Source: Vulcanococcus sp. SFB_649D_100_25 (GTDB lineage: Bacteria; Cyanobacteriota; Cyanobacteriia; PCC-6307; Cyanobiaceae). Taken from it: DNA of 15,800 nucleotides. The position numbers were made by a program, and so were the translations under genes. The number at the start of each line of letters is the position of its first letter. The first letter of the stretch is position 1. The DNA lies in contig JAURGL010000027.1 in the NCBI GenBank assembly GCA_030833825.1, positions 1 through 15,800 on the forward strand, in the 5' to 3' direction. The notes under the pieces were generated by a model that saw nothing but the letters and a program-made list of their open reading frames with translations, did not search any database and was not told the origin of the DNA. Of this stretch, positions 1 to 7,387 are shown in pieces.

Positions 1-472
1 CCGCTTCGCGATCAAAGATGTCGACCCCCGGGTCGGTGACCTCTCCATGGATCAGCAAGGGCATGCCGATCCGCTCCATCGTCTCGAGGACCGGCGTGAC
101 GTTGTTGAGGTCCCGAACGCCCGCATCGGAGTTGGTGGTGGCCCCGGCCGGGTAGAGCTTGGCGGCGGTGAACACCCCCTCGGCGAAGCCCCTTTCCAGT
201 TCCTGGGGTGCGATCGCCTCCGTCAGGTAGGCGGTCATCAGCGGGGTGAAGCGATCGCGACCGCCCGGGCTGAGCGCCTGATGGATGCGGTCGCGGTAGG
301 CCCTGGCCTGTTCGACGCTGGTGATCGGCGGCTTCAGGTTGGGCATCACGATCGCCCGGGCGAATTGCCGTGCGGTGTGGTTGACCACCGCCTGGAGCAT
401 TTCCCCATCGCGAAGGTGCACATGCCAGTCGTCCGGTGTGCGGATCGAGAGGCTGCGGGAGGTGTCGCTCAT
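1..472 (-). CDS. pyrC: Dihydroorotase PyrC, 5' part (cut by window edge)
   Basis: Dihydroorotase catalyses the reversible cyclisation of carbamoyl-aspartate to dihydroorotate, the third step of de novo pyrimidine synthesis, in the cytoplasm. The reading frame starts at ATG 472 on the minus strand and is open to base 1, giving about 157 of the roughly 345 residues usual for the E. coli-type enzyme. Visible motifs are DWHVHLRDG (residues 15-23, with the zinc-binding HxH at 17 and 19), KLYPAGATTNSDAG with the lysine expected to be carboxylated (about K105), and LIHGEVTD (metal-binding H142). The C-terminal part lies outside the window. Only 12 nt separate it from the upstream YqhA-family gene on the same strand, so co-transcription is likely, although the functions look unrelated. 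The identification rests on several catalytic motifs in the right order. Confidence 0.95.
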   Translation of the reverse strand, partial: MSDTSRSLSIRTPDDWHVHLRDGEMLQAVVNHTARQFARAIVMPNLKPPITSVEQARAYRDRIHQALSPGGRDRFTPLMTAYLTEAIAPQELERGFAEGVFTAAKLYPAGATTNSDAGVRDLNNVTPVLETMERIGMPLLIHGEVTDPGVDIFDREA

Positions 473-484
473 GGACCCTGGGAT

Positions 485-1030
485 CTAGGGAGAGTCTGAT
501 GGGTTTCGCCGATTGGGCCCCCCGGCCACCAGGTAGGCGCTCAGGGAGAGCAGCAGCACGCTGCCGCTGAAGACCAGGAGGTTTGTGGTGTTGTTGATCG
601 GGAAGATCAACATTGATTTGAAGGCGGAGACGATCAGGGCGACCACGATCACCTTCACCAGTTTTTCCTTGAGGGCATCGAGGCTGCGGATGTCCAACAG
701 ACCATTGCCGCCGGCATCGGGGCCCCGGGCCGCTTCGATCTCTGAGATCAGCAGCTCGTAGACCCCGTAGCCAAAGATCATCAGGGCGATGCCGATCAGG
801 TAGAGGTCAACCCCTCCCACCAGTTCCCCAAGCAGCATCGCCACGGTCCTGCTGTCCTCCGGGGAGGCATCCAGCAGCAACCGGATCGAATGCCAGATCT
901 CGGAGGTGCCGCTGATGAAGGTGGCCCCGCTGCCCAGCAGGCTCATCACCACCGGAACGATCGCGATCAGGCGGAATTTCCACAGCCAGCGCTCGAAGAA
1001 ATCCTCAATCGCAGTGCTGACACGTCGCAT
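485..1030 (-). CDS. YqhA family (UPF0114) inner-membrane protein
   Basis: This 181-residue integral membrane protein has about four predicted membrane segments, at residues 20-42, 65-96, 122-143 and 149-170. Two features resemble the UPF0114/YqhA family: the central stretch DLYLIGIALMIFGYGVYELL, and the later amphipathic LKEKLVKVIVVALIVSAFK. The length is typical for the family. The biochemical function of YqhA proteins is not established, so none is assigned. The ATG at 1030 is the only good start before the hydrophobic region. The gene is divergent from the YggU-family gene across about 50 nt and lies 12 nt upstream of pyrC on the same strand. Confidence 0.85.
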   Translation of the reverse strand: MRRVSTAIEDFFERWLWKFRLIAIVPVVMSLLGSGATFISGTSEIWHSIRLLLDASPEDSRTVAMLLGELVGGVDLYLIGIALMIFGYGVYELLISEIEAARGPDAGGNGLLDIRSLDALKEKLVKVIVVALIVSAFKSMLIFPINNTTNLLVFSGSVLLLSLSAYLVAGGPNRRNPSDSP

Positions 1031-1080
1031 CGATCTGGTGCAGATGGAGCGCTTCGGCGACCCTAGAGGCTGCTGGTCAG

Positions 1081-1380
1081 GTGCTTGAGACCTTGATGGA
1101 GCCTCTCCAGGAGTTGGTGGCGATCCGGGTCCAGCCCCGCGCCAGCCGGGACCGGGTGCTCGGGGAGCGGGATGGGGCCATCGCGATCGCCCTCAAAGCC
1201 CCTCCGGTGGATGGAGAAGCCAATGCCGCACTGTTGACGTTCGTGGCCCGCCGGTTGGAGCTGGCGCCGAGGCGGGTGGAGCTGGTGCGGGGTCACAGCA
1301 GCCGGCAGAAATGGATCCGGGTCGACGGCCTCGAGGCCGCAGTGGTGCGTGCCCAATTGCTGGATCCTGATGTCCGTTGA
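1081..1380 (+). CDS. YggU/DUF167 family (UPF0235) small protein
   Basis: This protein of up to 99 residues matches the UPF0235/YggU pattern: an early VQPRASRDRV segment, then APPVDGEANAALLTFVARRL, then a late VRGHSSRQKWIRV segment. These small alpha/beta proteins are widespread and have no firm function. The GTG at 1081 is the outermost start. The ATG at 1096 (MEPLQELV) is an equally plausible start and would remove five residues; neither has a strong ribosome binding site. The stop overlaps the beginning of the MFS transporter gene, which suggests coupled translation. Confidence 0.85.
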   Translation: MLETLMEPLQELVAIRVQPRASRDRVLGERDGAIAIALKAPPVDGEANAALLTFVARRLELAPRRVELVRGHSSRQKWIRVDGLEAAVVRAQLLDPDVR

Positions 1381-2764
1381 GGAACCCCGCGACATCCAGG
1401 GCGCCATCGAAGCGGCGCCGCTCAGCTCCATGCAGTGGCGGCTGTGGCTCCTGGCTTCGGCCGGCAAGTTCTTCGAAGGTCTGGTGGTGTTCATCGGAGG
1501 CATCGCCCTGCCCCTGGTGCAGGAGGACTTTGGCCTCAACGCCAGGGAGAGCGGGCTCCTCACCGCCTCCCCCCTGCTCGGGATCCTGGTGGGGGCCCTG
1601 CTGCTGGGGGGACTGGCGGATCGCTGGGGGCGCAAGCCGCTGTTCATCGGCGAGATGGTCCTGCTGGTCCTCGGCCTGCTGGGGGCCTCCTTCAGCCCCA
1701 ATGGCTGGAGCCTGTTCTCCTGCCTGCTGGTGGTGGGTCTGGCCCTGGGGGCGGACTACCCCACGGCCCATCTGGTGATCTCCGAGAGCATCCCGTCGGC
1801 GATCCGGGGGCGGCTGGTGCTCGGGGCCTTCAGCTTCCAGGCCTTTGGCGCCTTGGCGGCCATGGCTCTGGGCGCTGGTGTCCTGACCCTGCGCCCGGAT
1901 CTGGGGGCCTGGCGGAGCTTCTACTGGCTCCCTGTCCTGCCGGTGGCCCTGGTGGCCTGGGGCCGGGTCTTCCTGCCGGAGAGCAGTCACTGGTTGGCAT
2001 CCCAGGGGGATCCGGAAGCGGCGCAACTCCAGCTCGCGCGCCTCCTCAACCGCTCGGATCTGGACCTCAACACGCCACGACGTGGGGCCCCCGATCGGCC
2101 CTCTGCTCCTCCCCCTTGGCGGGCCCTGTTTCAGGGGCGTCTGCTGCGGGCCACGGTCCTCGCAGCGGTGCCCTGGTTTCTCCAGGACATCTCCACCTAT
2201 GGCATCGGCATCTTTACCCCGACGATCCTGGCGGGGGTGATGGATGGGGATCTGCTGGGGGCTCAGGGGGCGAAGGGGGCGGCCCTGGTGGATCTGGCCT
2301 TTGTGGCCGGCATCGTCGTGGCCATCGCCCTGGCGGATCGCTGGGGGCGGATCCCCCTGCAAATCCTTGGTTTCCTTGGCTGCGCTTTGGGTCTGACCCT
2401 GGCGGCCCTCGCTTCGGGGGATGGCCCCTGGGGCGCCAACCTCCCCTTGCTGATGAGCGGCTTTGTGGTCTTTCAGTTCATGACCAACCTGGGGCCGAAT
2501 TCCCAGACCTATCTCCTGGCCGGAGAGGTGTTCCCCGTGCCCCTGCGCGGTCTTGGGGCCGGCCTTGCCGCCGCCGCCGGGAAGGTGGGGGCGATCTTGA
2601 CGGCCTTCCTGTTCCCGATCCTGCTGGTCCAGTGGGGGAGTCAGGGCCTGTTGCCGTTGTTGGTGGTCCTCTCGCTGCTTGGGGCCGTGGTGACCTGGCG
2701 CTTTCGGATCGAAACGAAAGGGGCCGACCTCGCCCAGATCGGACAGGGAGCCGGGGAGCCCTAG
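1370..2764 (+). CDS. MFS transporter, sugar/metabolite:H+ symporter-like
   Basis: This is a polytopic permease of 464 residues with about 12 hydrophobic segments, the usual size for the major facilitator superfamily. The first half carries the loop 2-3 signature GGLADRWGRKP, and the second half repeats it as ALADRWGRIP, as expected from the duplicated six-helix fold. PESSHWL before the central loop, and the loop itself (about residues 225-250, proline- and arginine-rich), resemble sugar-porter-like and aromatic-acid/metabolite symporters. The substrate cannot be told from sequence. ATG 1370 is preferred because it gives MSVEEP and overlaps the upstream stop by 11 nt; a GTG at 1349 would add seven residues. 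The imperfect hairpin after the stop (about 2763-2782) has no T-run and is not a convincing terminator. Confidence 0.88.
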   Translation: MSVEEPRDIQGAIEAAPLSSMQWRLWLLASAGKFFEGLVVFIGGIALPLVQEDFGLNARESGLLTASPLLGILVGALLLGGLADRWGRKPLFIGEMVLLVLGLLGASFSPNGWSLFSCLLVVGLALGADYPTAHLVISESIPSAIRGRLVLGAFSFQAFGALAAMALGAGVLTLRPDLGAWRSFYWLPVLPVALVAWGRVFLPESSHWLASQGDPEAAQLQLARLLNRSDLDLNTPRRGAPDRPSAPPPWRALFQGRLLRATVLAAVPWFLQDISTYGIGIFTPTILAGVMDGDLLGAQGAKGAALVDLAFVAGIVVAIALADRWGRIPLQILGFLGCALGLTLAALASGDGPWGANLPLLMSGFVVFQFMTNLGPNSQTYLLAGEVFPVPLRGLGAGLAAAAGKVGAILTAFLFPILLVQWGSQGLLPLLVVLSLLGAVVTWRFRIETKGADLAQIGQGAGEP

Positions 2765-2797
2765 GGGCCCTGCGGGGCCTCTCCTTACAGTGGTTTC

Positions 2798-3004
2798 ATG
2801 ACCGATCTGGAGCCCCAATCCCCTGCGCTGTCTCCAGCGCTGACTCCGGCAGAGGAGCAGCTGTGCATCACCGAGCAGCTGGGCCGTTTGCTGCCCCTGG
2901 TGAATGGGGGCTCCCGGGTTGCACGGGTGGACTCCACCCATGCCGCCGCTGCCCTGCCTTCTTTGCTCAGCTGGGACGACGACGGTCACCTGAGCGTGGA
3001 TTGA
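2798..3004 (+). CDS. Small conserved-looking hypothetical protein, 68 aa
   Basis: This short acidic open frame starts at ATG 2798 and ends three bases before the start of the oxidoreductase-SelD gene. The protein has no signal peptide, no membrane segment and no recognisable motif; it contains two cysteine-free halves linked by LLPLVNGGSR and ends in SWDDDGHLSVD. Tight spacing before the SelD fusion and the absence of a competing frame support it as a real gene. Its function is unknown. The Shine-Dalgarno signal is weak (only TTACAGTGGTTTC precedes the start). Confidence 0.6.
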   Translation: MTDLEPQSPALSPALTPAEEQLCITEQLGRLLPLVNGGSRVARVDSTHAAAALPSLLSWDDDGHLSVD

Positions 3005-3007
3005 TCC

Positions 3008-5105
3008 TTGGGCCCGGGGTCCCGCCTTAGCCCGCCCCAGCGCCTGGTGGTCCTGGCGGGCGGTGGCCACAGCCATGCCCTGCTGCTGCGCCGCTGGATC
3101 ATGCGGCCCCGCAGTCGACCCCAGCGCTGTTTGATTGTGCTGGTCAACCGCCACAGCACCTCCCTGTATTCGGGGATGGTCCCGGGCCTGGTGGCGGGGC
3201 GTTATTCCCTGGCGGAGTGCCGCATCGATCTTCGGGATCTCTGCCGCCGCGCCGGGGTCACCTTCGTGCAGGCGGAGATCGTTGGACTCGACCTGCTCGG
3301 CGGGGCCCTCCATCTCAAGGATCGCCCTGCCCTGCGCTTTGATCGCCTCAGCCTGGATGTGGGCTGCCAGACCCGCGGGCCTGCCCCCTCGGGAGGGACG
3401 CTCCCGCACGTGCGCGGTGAAGCCGCTGGAGCCGTTCCTGGATTGGCTGCAGCAGCGCCCTGCCGGGACCGTGCGCATCCGCGGTGGTGGGGCCGCGGCG
3501 GTTGAGCTGGCCCTGGCCCTGCGGGCACGGGGATTCAATCCGCTGCTGCGGTTGCGGGGGGATCGGCTCAGGCTTGGTTCCACAGCGGCAAACCGCTCCG
3601 GCGAACACCTCCTGCGCCGCTCCGGGATTGCGGTGGAACGGCAGGTCACTCTCGAGGCCGAGTCGGACCTGGCCTGCACGGGCAGTGAGGCTCCGGCCTG
3701 GTTGGCCGCCTCCGGACTGCCGGTGGATCCCCTGAGCGGGCGGGTGCTGACCGAGGCGACCCTGGCGGTGCAGGGCTTCCCCGATCTCTTCGCCAGCGGT
3801 GATTGCGCCTTGATTGCGGCGGATCCGCGTCCTGCTTCGGGGGTCTGGGCGGTGCGGGCGGCCCCGGTCCTGGCGGAGAACCTCCGGCGCAGCCTTGCGC
3901 AACCGCGGCGTCCGCTGCGGCGCTGGCATCCCCAGCGACAGGCCCTTCAGCTGCTGGGGGATGCCCAGGGCCGGGCCCTTGCCTTCTACGGACCCTTCAG
4001 CCTGGGCCCCTCCCGCTGGATCGGGCTCTGGAAGGAGCGGATCGATCGGCGCTTCATGCGGGGCTTTGTTGCCGATGCGGCGATGCCTGCGGATGAACCG
4101 ATGGCCTGCCGCGGTTGTGCGGCCAAGCTGCCGGGAGCCCCCCTGGCCTCGGCACTGGGGCGGTTGCAGCCGGACGCCGAGGCCCCGCCTGCCGAGGATG
4201 CGGCCCTGTTGGATCGCGATGCCAGGGGAGACCTCCTGCTCCAGAGCGTGGATGGTTTTCCCGCCCTGCTGGATGACCCCTGGCTGAATGCCCGCCTGAC
4301 CACCCTGCATGCCTGCAGTGATCTCTGGGCGAGCGGTGCCCATCTCCACAGCCTGCAGGCCCTGGTCACCGTCCCCGAGGCTTCACCGGCCCTGCAGGAG
4401 GAGTTGCTGCTGCAGACCCTGGCGGGAGTCCGCTCCGTGCTCGACCCGTTGCAGGTGCCCCTGCTGGGTGGTCACACCTTGGAGGGCCGCGATGGCGCCG
4501 GTTTGGCCCTGGCCTTGAGCGTGACCGGAGTGGTGCGGGAGGCCCAGCATTGGCCCAAGAGCCCCCTGCGGGCAGGGCAGGTGCTCCTGCTCAGCCGCCC
4601 GATCGGCACGGGGGTGTTGTTTGCGGCGGCGATGGCTGGGGTCGCTGATCCCACCTGGATCGACTCTGCCCTGGAGACGATGCAGCAAAGCCAGGCTCCA
4701 CTGGTGGATCTGTTGGCTCTGCATGGTTGCCGTTCCTGCACCGATGTCACTGGCTTCGGCCTACTGGGGCACCTTTCGGAGATGCTGACCCCCGGGCAGC
4801 GCCTCGAGCTCGATCCCGAGGCGATCCCCGCTCTGCCCGGTGCCCTGCGCTTGTTGGAGCAGGGCTATGCCAGCAGCCTCGCCCCCGCCAATGCCTCTGC
4901 TTTGGCTGTGCTGGAGCCCACGGGAGGGGTCCAGTTGCGCACTGCGGCCACAGCTGCGCAGCAGCAGCTGTGGGTGGACCCTCAGACCTGCGGCCCCCTG
5001 CTGGCGGCCTTGCCGGCGGATCAGGCCGAGGCGGCGATCAAGGCTTTGCGCCAGCAGGGGTTTGAGCAGGCATCGGTGATCGCTCAGGTGCTCAGCGATC
5101 CCTAG
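3008..5105 (+). CDS. selD: FAD/NAD(P) oxidoreductase - selenide, water dikinase (SelD) fusion, frame-broken
   Basis: The N-terminal part is an NDH-2-like pyridine nucleotide-disulfide oxidoreductase: FAD-binding LAGGGHSHALLLRRW, a second nucleotide-binding GGGAAAVELALALRARG, and LFASGDCALI near its end. The C-terminal part is SelD, which makes selenophosphate from selenide and ATP. It keeps the catalytic Cys (codon 4116-4118) and Lys (4125-4127) in RGCAAK, then LLGGHTLEGRDG, TDVTGFGLLGHLSEM and DPQTCGPLL. This fusion is known in cyanobacteria; selenophosphate there probably serves tRNA 2-selenouridine, since selenoproteins are rare. Translation from TTG 3008 (GTG 3047 is an alternative) runs in one frame to about 3415, and everything after 3417 is in the next frame. 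Removing one G at 3416-3417 would restore about 698 residues reading HVR-VKPLEPF. ATG 3135 lies in the downstream frame, but its first 94 codons are only a shadow of the oxidoreductase. The cause may be a sequencing error, a real mutation, or reinitiation at GTG 3417. Confidence 0.88.
3410..3419 (+). other. Frame break inside the oxidoreductase-SelD gene
   Basis: The upstream frame reads LPHVRG and then loses similarity to the family. The downstream frame begins VKPLEPFLDWLQQRP exactly where the family sequence would continue. The bases are GTGCGCGGTGAAG, and one extra G in CGCGGTG explains the shift. A GTG at 3417 sits in the downstream frame. There is no long slippery homopolymer and no obvious stimulatory hairpin, so programmed frameshifting is not supported. 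Confidence 0.8.
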
Positions 5106-5899
5106 TCGCGCACGAGCCAAGCGGCGGTGAGGTTGCCGGGATCCCGTTGCAAATAGAAGTAACCACGGGCCCCTTTGTCCTTGCGGCCATTCACGATCAG
5201 GGCGCGGTAGCTGTACGCGGTCCCGAGCTGATCGCGCTGCTTGAGGCTGCCCCAGCAACTGTTGGGATCGAGGTTCAGTTCGCCGCTGTAGCTGGCGGTC
5301 TCCCCGCGGCCCCCATAGCTGGAGAGGGCGATCCCCTTCACCTGGCCGTCCTTCCACTGCTCCCTCTGCACCACCGCATTCGGGCTCCAGCCCCCGGGGA
5401 CCGCATTCAGTCCCGTTTGCCGGCTGAGCACCAATCCATTGAGGTCGCTGCTGCGGCAAGACCCGGATGCCATCGGCAGCCAACTGCTGCTGGTCACCTG
5501 AGAGCCCTGTCGGGCCAGGCCGTAGAGGGGCCGCCCCTGGCCATCCAGCACCACTTCGGTGCGGTCGCTCCCCCAGGGCAGCTGGCGTTGCACCAGCGCG
5601 ATGCAGTGCTTGGTGATGGTCACGCTGCCTGTGTAGGTGCCAGAGCGCTCGGTCTGTCCCACCCGTTCGAGCACCGTCCCCTGGACCACTCCGTTTGCCA
5701 GCCAGCGCTCCTCCAGCAGGCTCGCCTTAGGGGTGTTGCGTTCTCCCTTGGTCTCGCTCACCCCCATGCCCCAGATGGCAAAGCGGCCCTGCCTGAGGTT
5801 GGGGCAATCTGCGGCGGGGCTGGCGGCTTGCAGCTGGGAGGGGGTCAGCACCGGAAGCAACAGGCTGGCGGCACTGATCAGCAGAAGGGATTTGCGCAT
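5102..5899 (-). CDS. Secreted protein of unknown function, signal peptide
   Basis: This protein of 265 residues starts at ATG 5899; a TTG two codons upstream is less likely. The first 25 residues (MRKSLLLISAASLLLP followed by LQA) form a classical signal peptide with predicted cleavage after QLQA, so the mature protein is probably periplasmic or cell-wall associated. The rest is rich in Gly, Ser and Thr, with alternating beta-like segments and four spaced cysteines (in ADCPN, KHCIA, GSCRS and NSCWG), suggesting a beta-rich domain with disulfides. I do not recognise a family. It ends head to head with the SelD gene, and their stop codons share the palindrome CTAG. It follows the ferredoxin gene by 38 nt on the same strand and may be co-transcribed. 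Confidence 0.75.
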   Translation of the reverse strand: MRKSLLLISAASLLLPVLTPSQLQAASPAADCPNLRQGRFAIWGMGVSETKGERNTPKASLLEERWLANGVVQGTVLERVGQTERSGTYTGSVTITKHCIALVQRQLPWGSDRTEVVLDGQGRPLYGLARQGSQVTSSSWLPMASGSCRSSDLNGLVLSRQTGLNAVPGGWSPNAVVQREQWKDGQVKGIALSSYGGRGETASYSGELNLDPNSCWGSLKQRDQLGTAYSYRALIVNGRKDKGARGYFYLQRDPGNLTAAWLVRD

Positions 5900-5937
5900 G
5901 CGCAACGGGGCGTCGATCCAGCTACCGCATCATGCGA

Positions 5938-6222
5938 TCAATTCAGCTCTGCGGCGACGTTCTGTCGAATCAGGCAGTCGCTGAGTGGGTAGCTGACGCA
6001 GAGCAGCGCGTAACCGGCCTTGATCTGCTGCTCGTCAAGAAAGCACTGATCCGCCTGGTCCACGGAGCCATCGAGCAGCAAGCCGGCGCAGGTGCTGCAG
6101 GCCCCCGCCCTGCAGGAGGAGGGCAGATCAATGCCAGCTGCCTCCGCCGCATCAAGGATGTACTCGTCGGCGTCGCACTGGAAGCTCCCACCGGCCTCGA
6201 GCTTGATGCTGTAGCTGGCCAT
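5938..6222 (-). CDS. Plant-type [2Fe-2S] ferredoxin
   Basis: This 94-residue soluble electron carrier shows the canonical cluster ligands C37, C42, C45 and C75 in SSCRAGACSTC and YALLCVSYP, a C-X4-C-X2-C-X29-C arrangement. The N-terminal half, with EYILDAAEAAGIDLP, is typical of PetF-like ferredoxins. The tail is short (SDCLIRQNVAAELN) and contains an extra cysteine. In cyanobacteria such proteins accept electrons from photosystem I or serve specific reductases. The exact partner is unknown, and this may be one of several paralogues rather than the main photosynthetic PetF. It lies 42 nt downstream of the LuxR-type regulator on the same strand. Confidence 0.93.
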   Translation of the reverse strand: MASYSIKLEAGGSFQCDADEYILDAAEAAGIDLPSSCRAGACSTCAGLLLDGSVDQADQCFLDEQQIKAGYALLCVSYPLSDCLIRQNVAAELN

Positions 6223-6264
6223 GGCGGGCGGGAGCGGGTATTGGCGTTCTAGCCATGGCCCGGT

Positions 6265-6951
6265 TCAAAGCTGCACCATCCCGCAGCGCATGCCCTTGAG
6301 CACCGCCTGCACCCGGTTGTTGACCTCGAGGGTTTTCAGCAGCCGTTTGGTGTAAGTGCGGGCTGTCTCTTCGCTGACCACGAGTTGCTCGGCAATCTCC
6401 CGGTCCGTGAGGCCACTGGCGAGCAGATCGAGCACTTCGTATTCACGGGGTGTGAGCCGCGGGCAGCTGAGGTAGGGAAGCTGCCCGGAGCGCAGGGATG
6501 GGCTCCGGTAGGAGTGTTGCCCCATCACGGCGATCACGGCCGCCTCAAGGGGCTTCTGGTCCTCGATGAAGTCGGCCTCTGCCACCACCGCTTCCAGCCA
6601 GGTGGCATCGGTGTATTCCACGGGGATGGCATCACCGAGCGCGAGCACCACCACCTTGAGGTGGGGTTGCAGGATCCGGGCCTGCTTCGCCAGCTCAAAG
6701 CCATTGCCGCTCTCCAGATAGTCGGTGCAGATCAGCAGCTCGTAGCGTTCTTGCTTGAGATAACTCAGGCAGGTGCGTTCATCGGTGACCGCGCATCCGA
6801 TCAGGCTGGAATCACGAATGCTTTCGCAGAGGCAGCGCAGAAAAAAGCGCCCTTTCATCGCCAGGGCCACCTTGCCCTCGACCGCCACCGACAGGAGCAC
6901 ATCGTCGAGGTTGCTGCCCTGGAGGTTGGCGAGAAACGGAGTGAGATCCAT
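6265..6951 (-). CDS. LuxR/NarL-type regulator with atypical receiver domain
   Basis: This 228-residue DNA-binding regulator has a clear C-terminal LuxR (GerE) helix-turn-helix at about residues 164-224 (LTPREYEVLDLLASGLTDRE, then a recognition helix around SEETARTYTKRLLKTL). The N-terminal 140 residues look like a receiver fold. D77 in LLICTDYLESGNG is at the phosphoacceptor position, but the usual acidic pair near the N-terminus is missing (VALAMKGRFF instead), the conserved Thr/Ser is Ala in VVLALGD, and no clear lysine follows. Control by standard phosphorelay is therefore doubtful. No sensor kinase is adjacent. It probably leads an operon with the ferredoxin and the secreted protein. ATG 6951 is chosen because an in-frame TGA lies about 40 nt upstream. 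Confidence 0.88.
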   Translation of the reverse strand: MDLTPFLANLQGSNLDDVLLSVAVEGKVALAMKGRFFLRCLCESIRDSSLIGCAVTDERTCLSYLKQERYELLICTDYLESGNGFELAKQARILQPHLKVVVLALGDAIPVEYTDATWLEAVVAEADFIEDQKPLEAAVIAVMGQHSYRSPSLRSGQLPYLSCPRLTPREYEVLDLLASGLTDREIAEQLVVSEETARTYTKRLLKTLEVNNRVQAVLKGMRCGMVQL

Positions 6952-7071
6952 ACGCCCTGCCTGAGCGCACCTGCGCCCCTGGCTCCGGGTTCATCATGCT
7001 CCTCCGGCGTGCGCACACGGCAGCCGCGGGCATCGGATTCGTAAGGATCGTTGCGTTGGTTCTTGCCCAAC

Positions 7072-7107
7072 AAAAAAGCCGCCCCAAGTCACAACACAGG
7101 GGGCGGC
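7072..7107 (-). terminator. Intrinsic terminator after the cp12/small-protein genes
   Basis: On the minus strand GCCGCCCC pairs with GGGGCGGC (8 bp, 14-nt loop), followed directly by six T. It sits 45 nt after the stop of the 76-residue protein gene. On the plus strand the stem is followed only by GTTTGCC, so termination in that direction would be weak. Confidence 0.88.
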
Positions 7108-7152
7108 GTTTGCCTTGCAGCAGCGTGCAATGACTGCCCTGTTCAATCGAAA

Positions 7153-7383
7153 TCAGTTGGCGACTGCCGTCTGACTTTTCAGCAGTTGTGCGTACAGGTA
7201 GTCGGGCGATTTGTAGTGACGGGGCAGGCAATGGTGGAGGGTCTCGAGACGCCCCCAGCACACGGTCCGCTGAATCTTGTTCAAGGTGCGCTTTTCGGCG
7301 ATCAGCATCTTCAGCGCCTTGCAGTAGAGCTGATAGTTGGCTTCCAGTTCGCCGATGGTGATGCTGGCTTTGGTGCTTTCCAT
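7153..7383 (-). CDS. Conserved-looking small cyanobacterial protein, 76 aa
   Basis: This 76-residue soluble protein starts at ATG 7383, four bases after the cp12 stop, and is followed by a strong intrinsic terminator. The two genes therefore very probably share a transcript. The sequence is mostly helical (ITIGELEANYQLYCKALKML, then RTVCWGRLETLHHCLPRHY) and rich in Tyr, His and Cys, with no signal peptide or membrane segment. It resembles short proteins conserved in picocyanobacteria, but I know of no function. The link to cp12 suggests a possible role in carbon metabolism; that is inference only. Confidence 0.8.
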   Translation of the reverse strand: MESTKASITIGELEANYQLYCKALKMLIAEKRTLNKIQRTVCWGRLETLHHCLPRHYKSPDYLYAQLLKSQTAVAN

Positions 7384-7387
7384 GGCG

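Noticed and set aside
47..499. Plus-strand frame opposite pyrC
   Set aside because: The minus strand encodes a clear dihydroorotase N-terminus with catalytic motifs, so this is an antisense shadow.
2763..2782. Terminator after the MFS gene
   Set aside because: AGGGGCC can pair with GGCCTCT with a wobble, but no T-run follows, so it was not listed.
1435..3030. Long plus-strand frame overlapping the MFS gene
   Set aside because: The protein is Gly/Pro/Arg-rich low complexity, while the overlapping frame gives a clear 12-helix transporter with both MFS signatures.
3135..3416. ATG 3135 as the start of the SelD protein
   Set aside because: The first 94 codons in this frame have no similarity to the family and shadow the oxidoreductase frame. 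Family-like sequence begins only at 3417.
1193..3679. Very long minus-strand open frame (over 800 codons) under the YggU, MFS and oxidoreductase genes
   Set aside because: It is rich in Gln, Gly, Pro and Arg with no motif, and lies antisense to well-identified genes. In GC-rich DNA such long antisense frames are common.
5147..5992. Plus-strand frames opposite the secreted-protein gene
   Set aside because: The minus-strand product has a good signal peptide and spaced cysteines; the plus-strand frames are Ala/Gly/Pro-rich without motifs.
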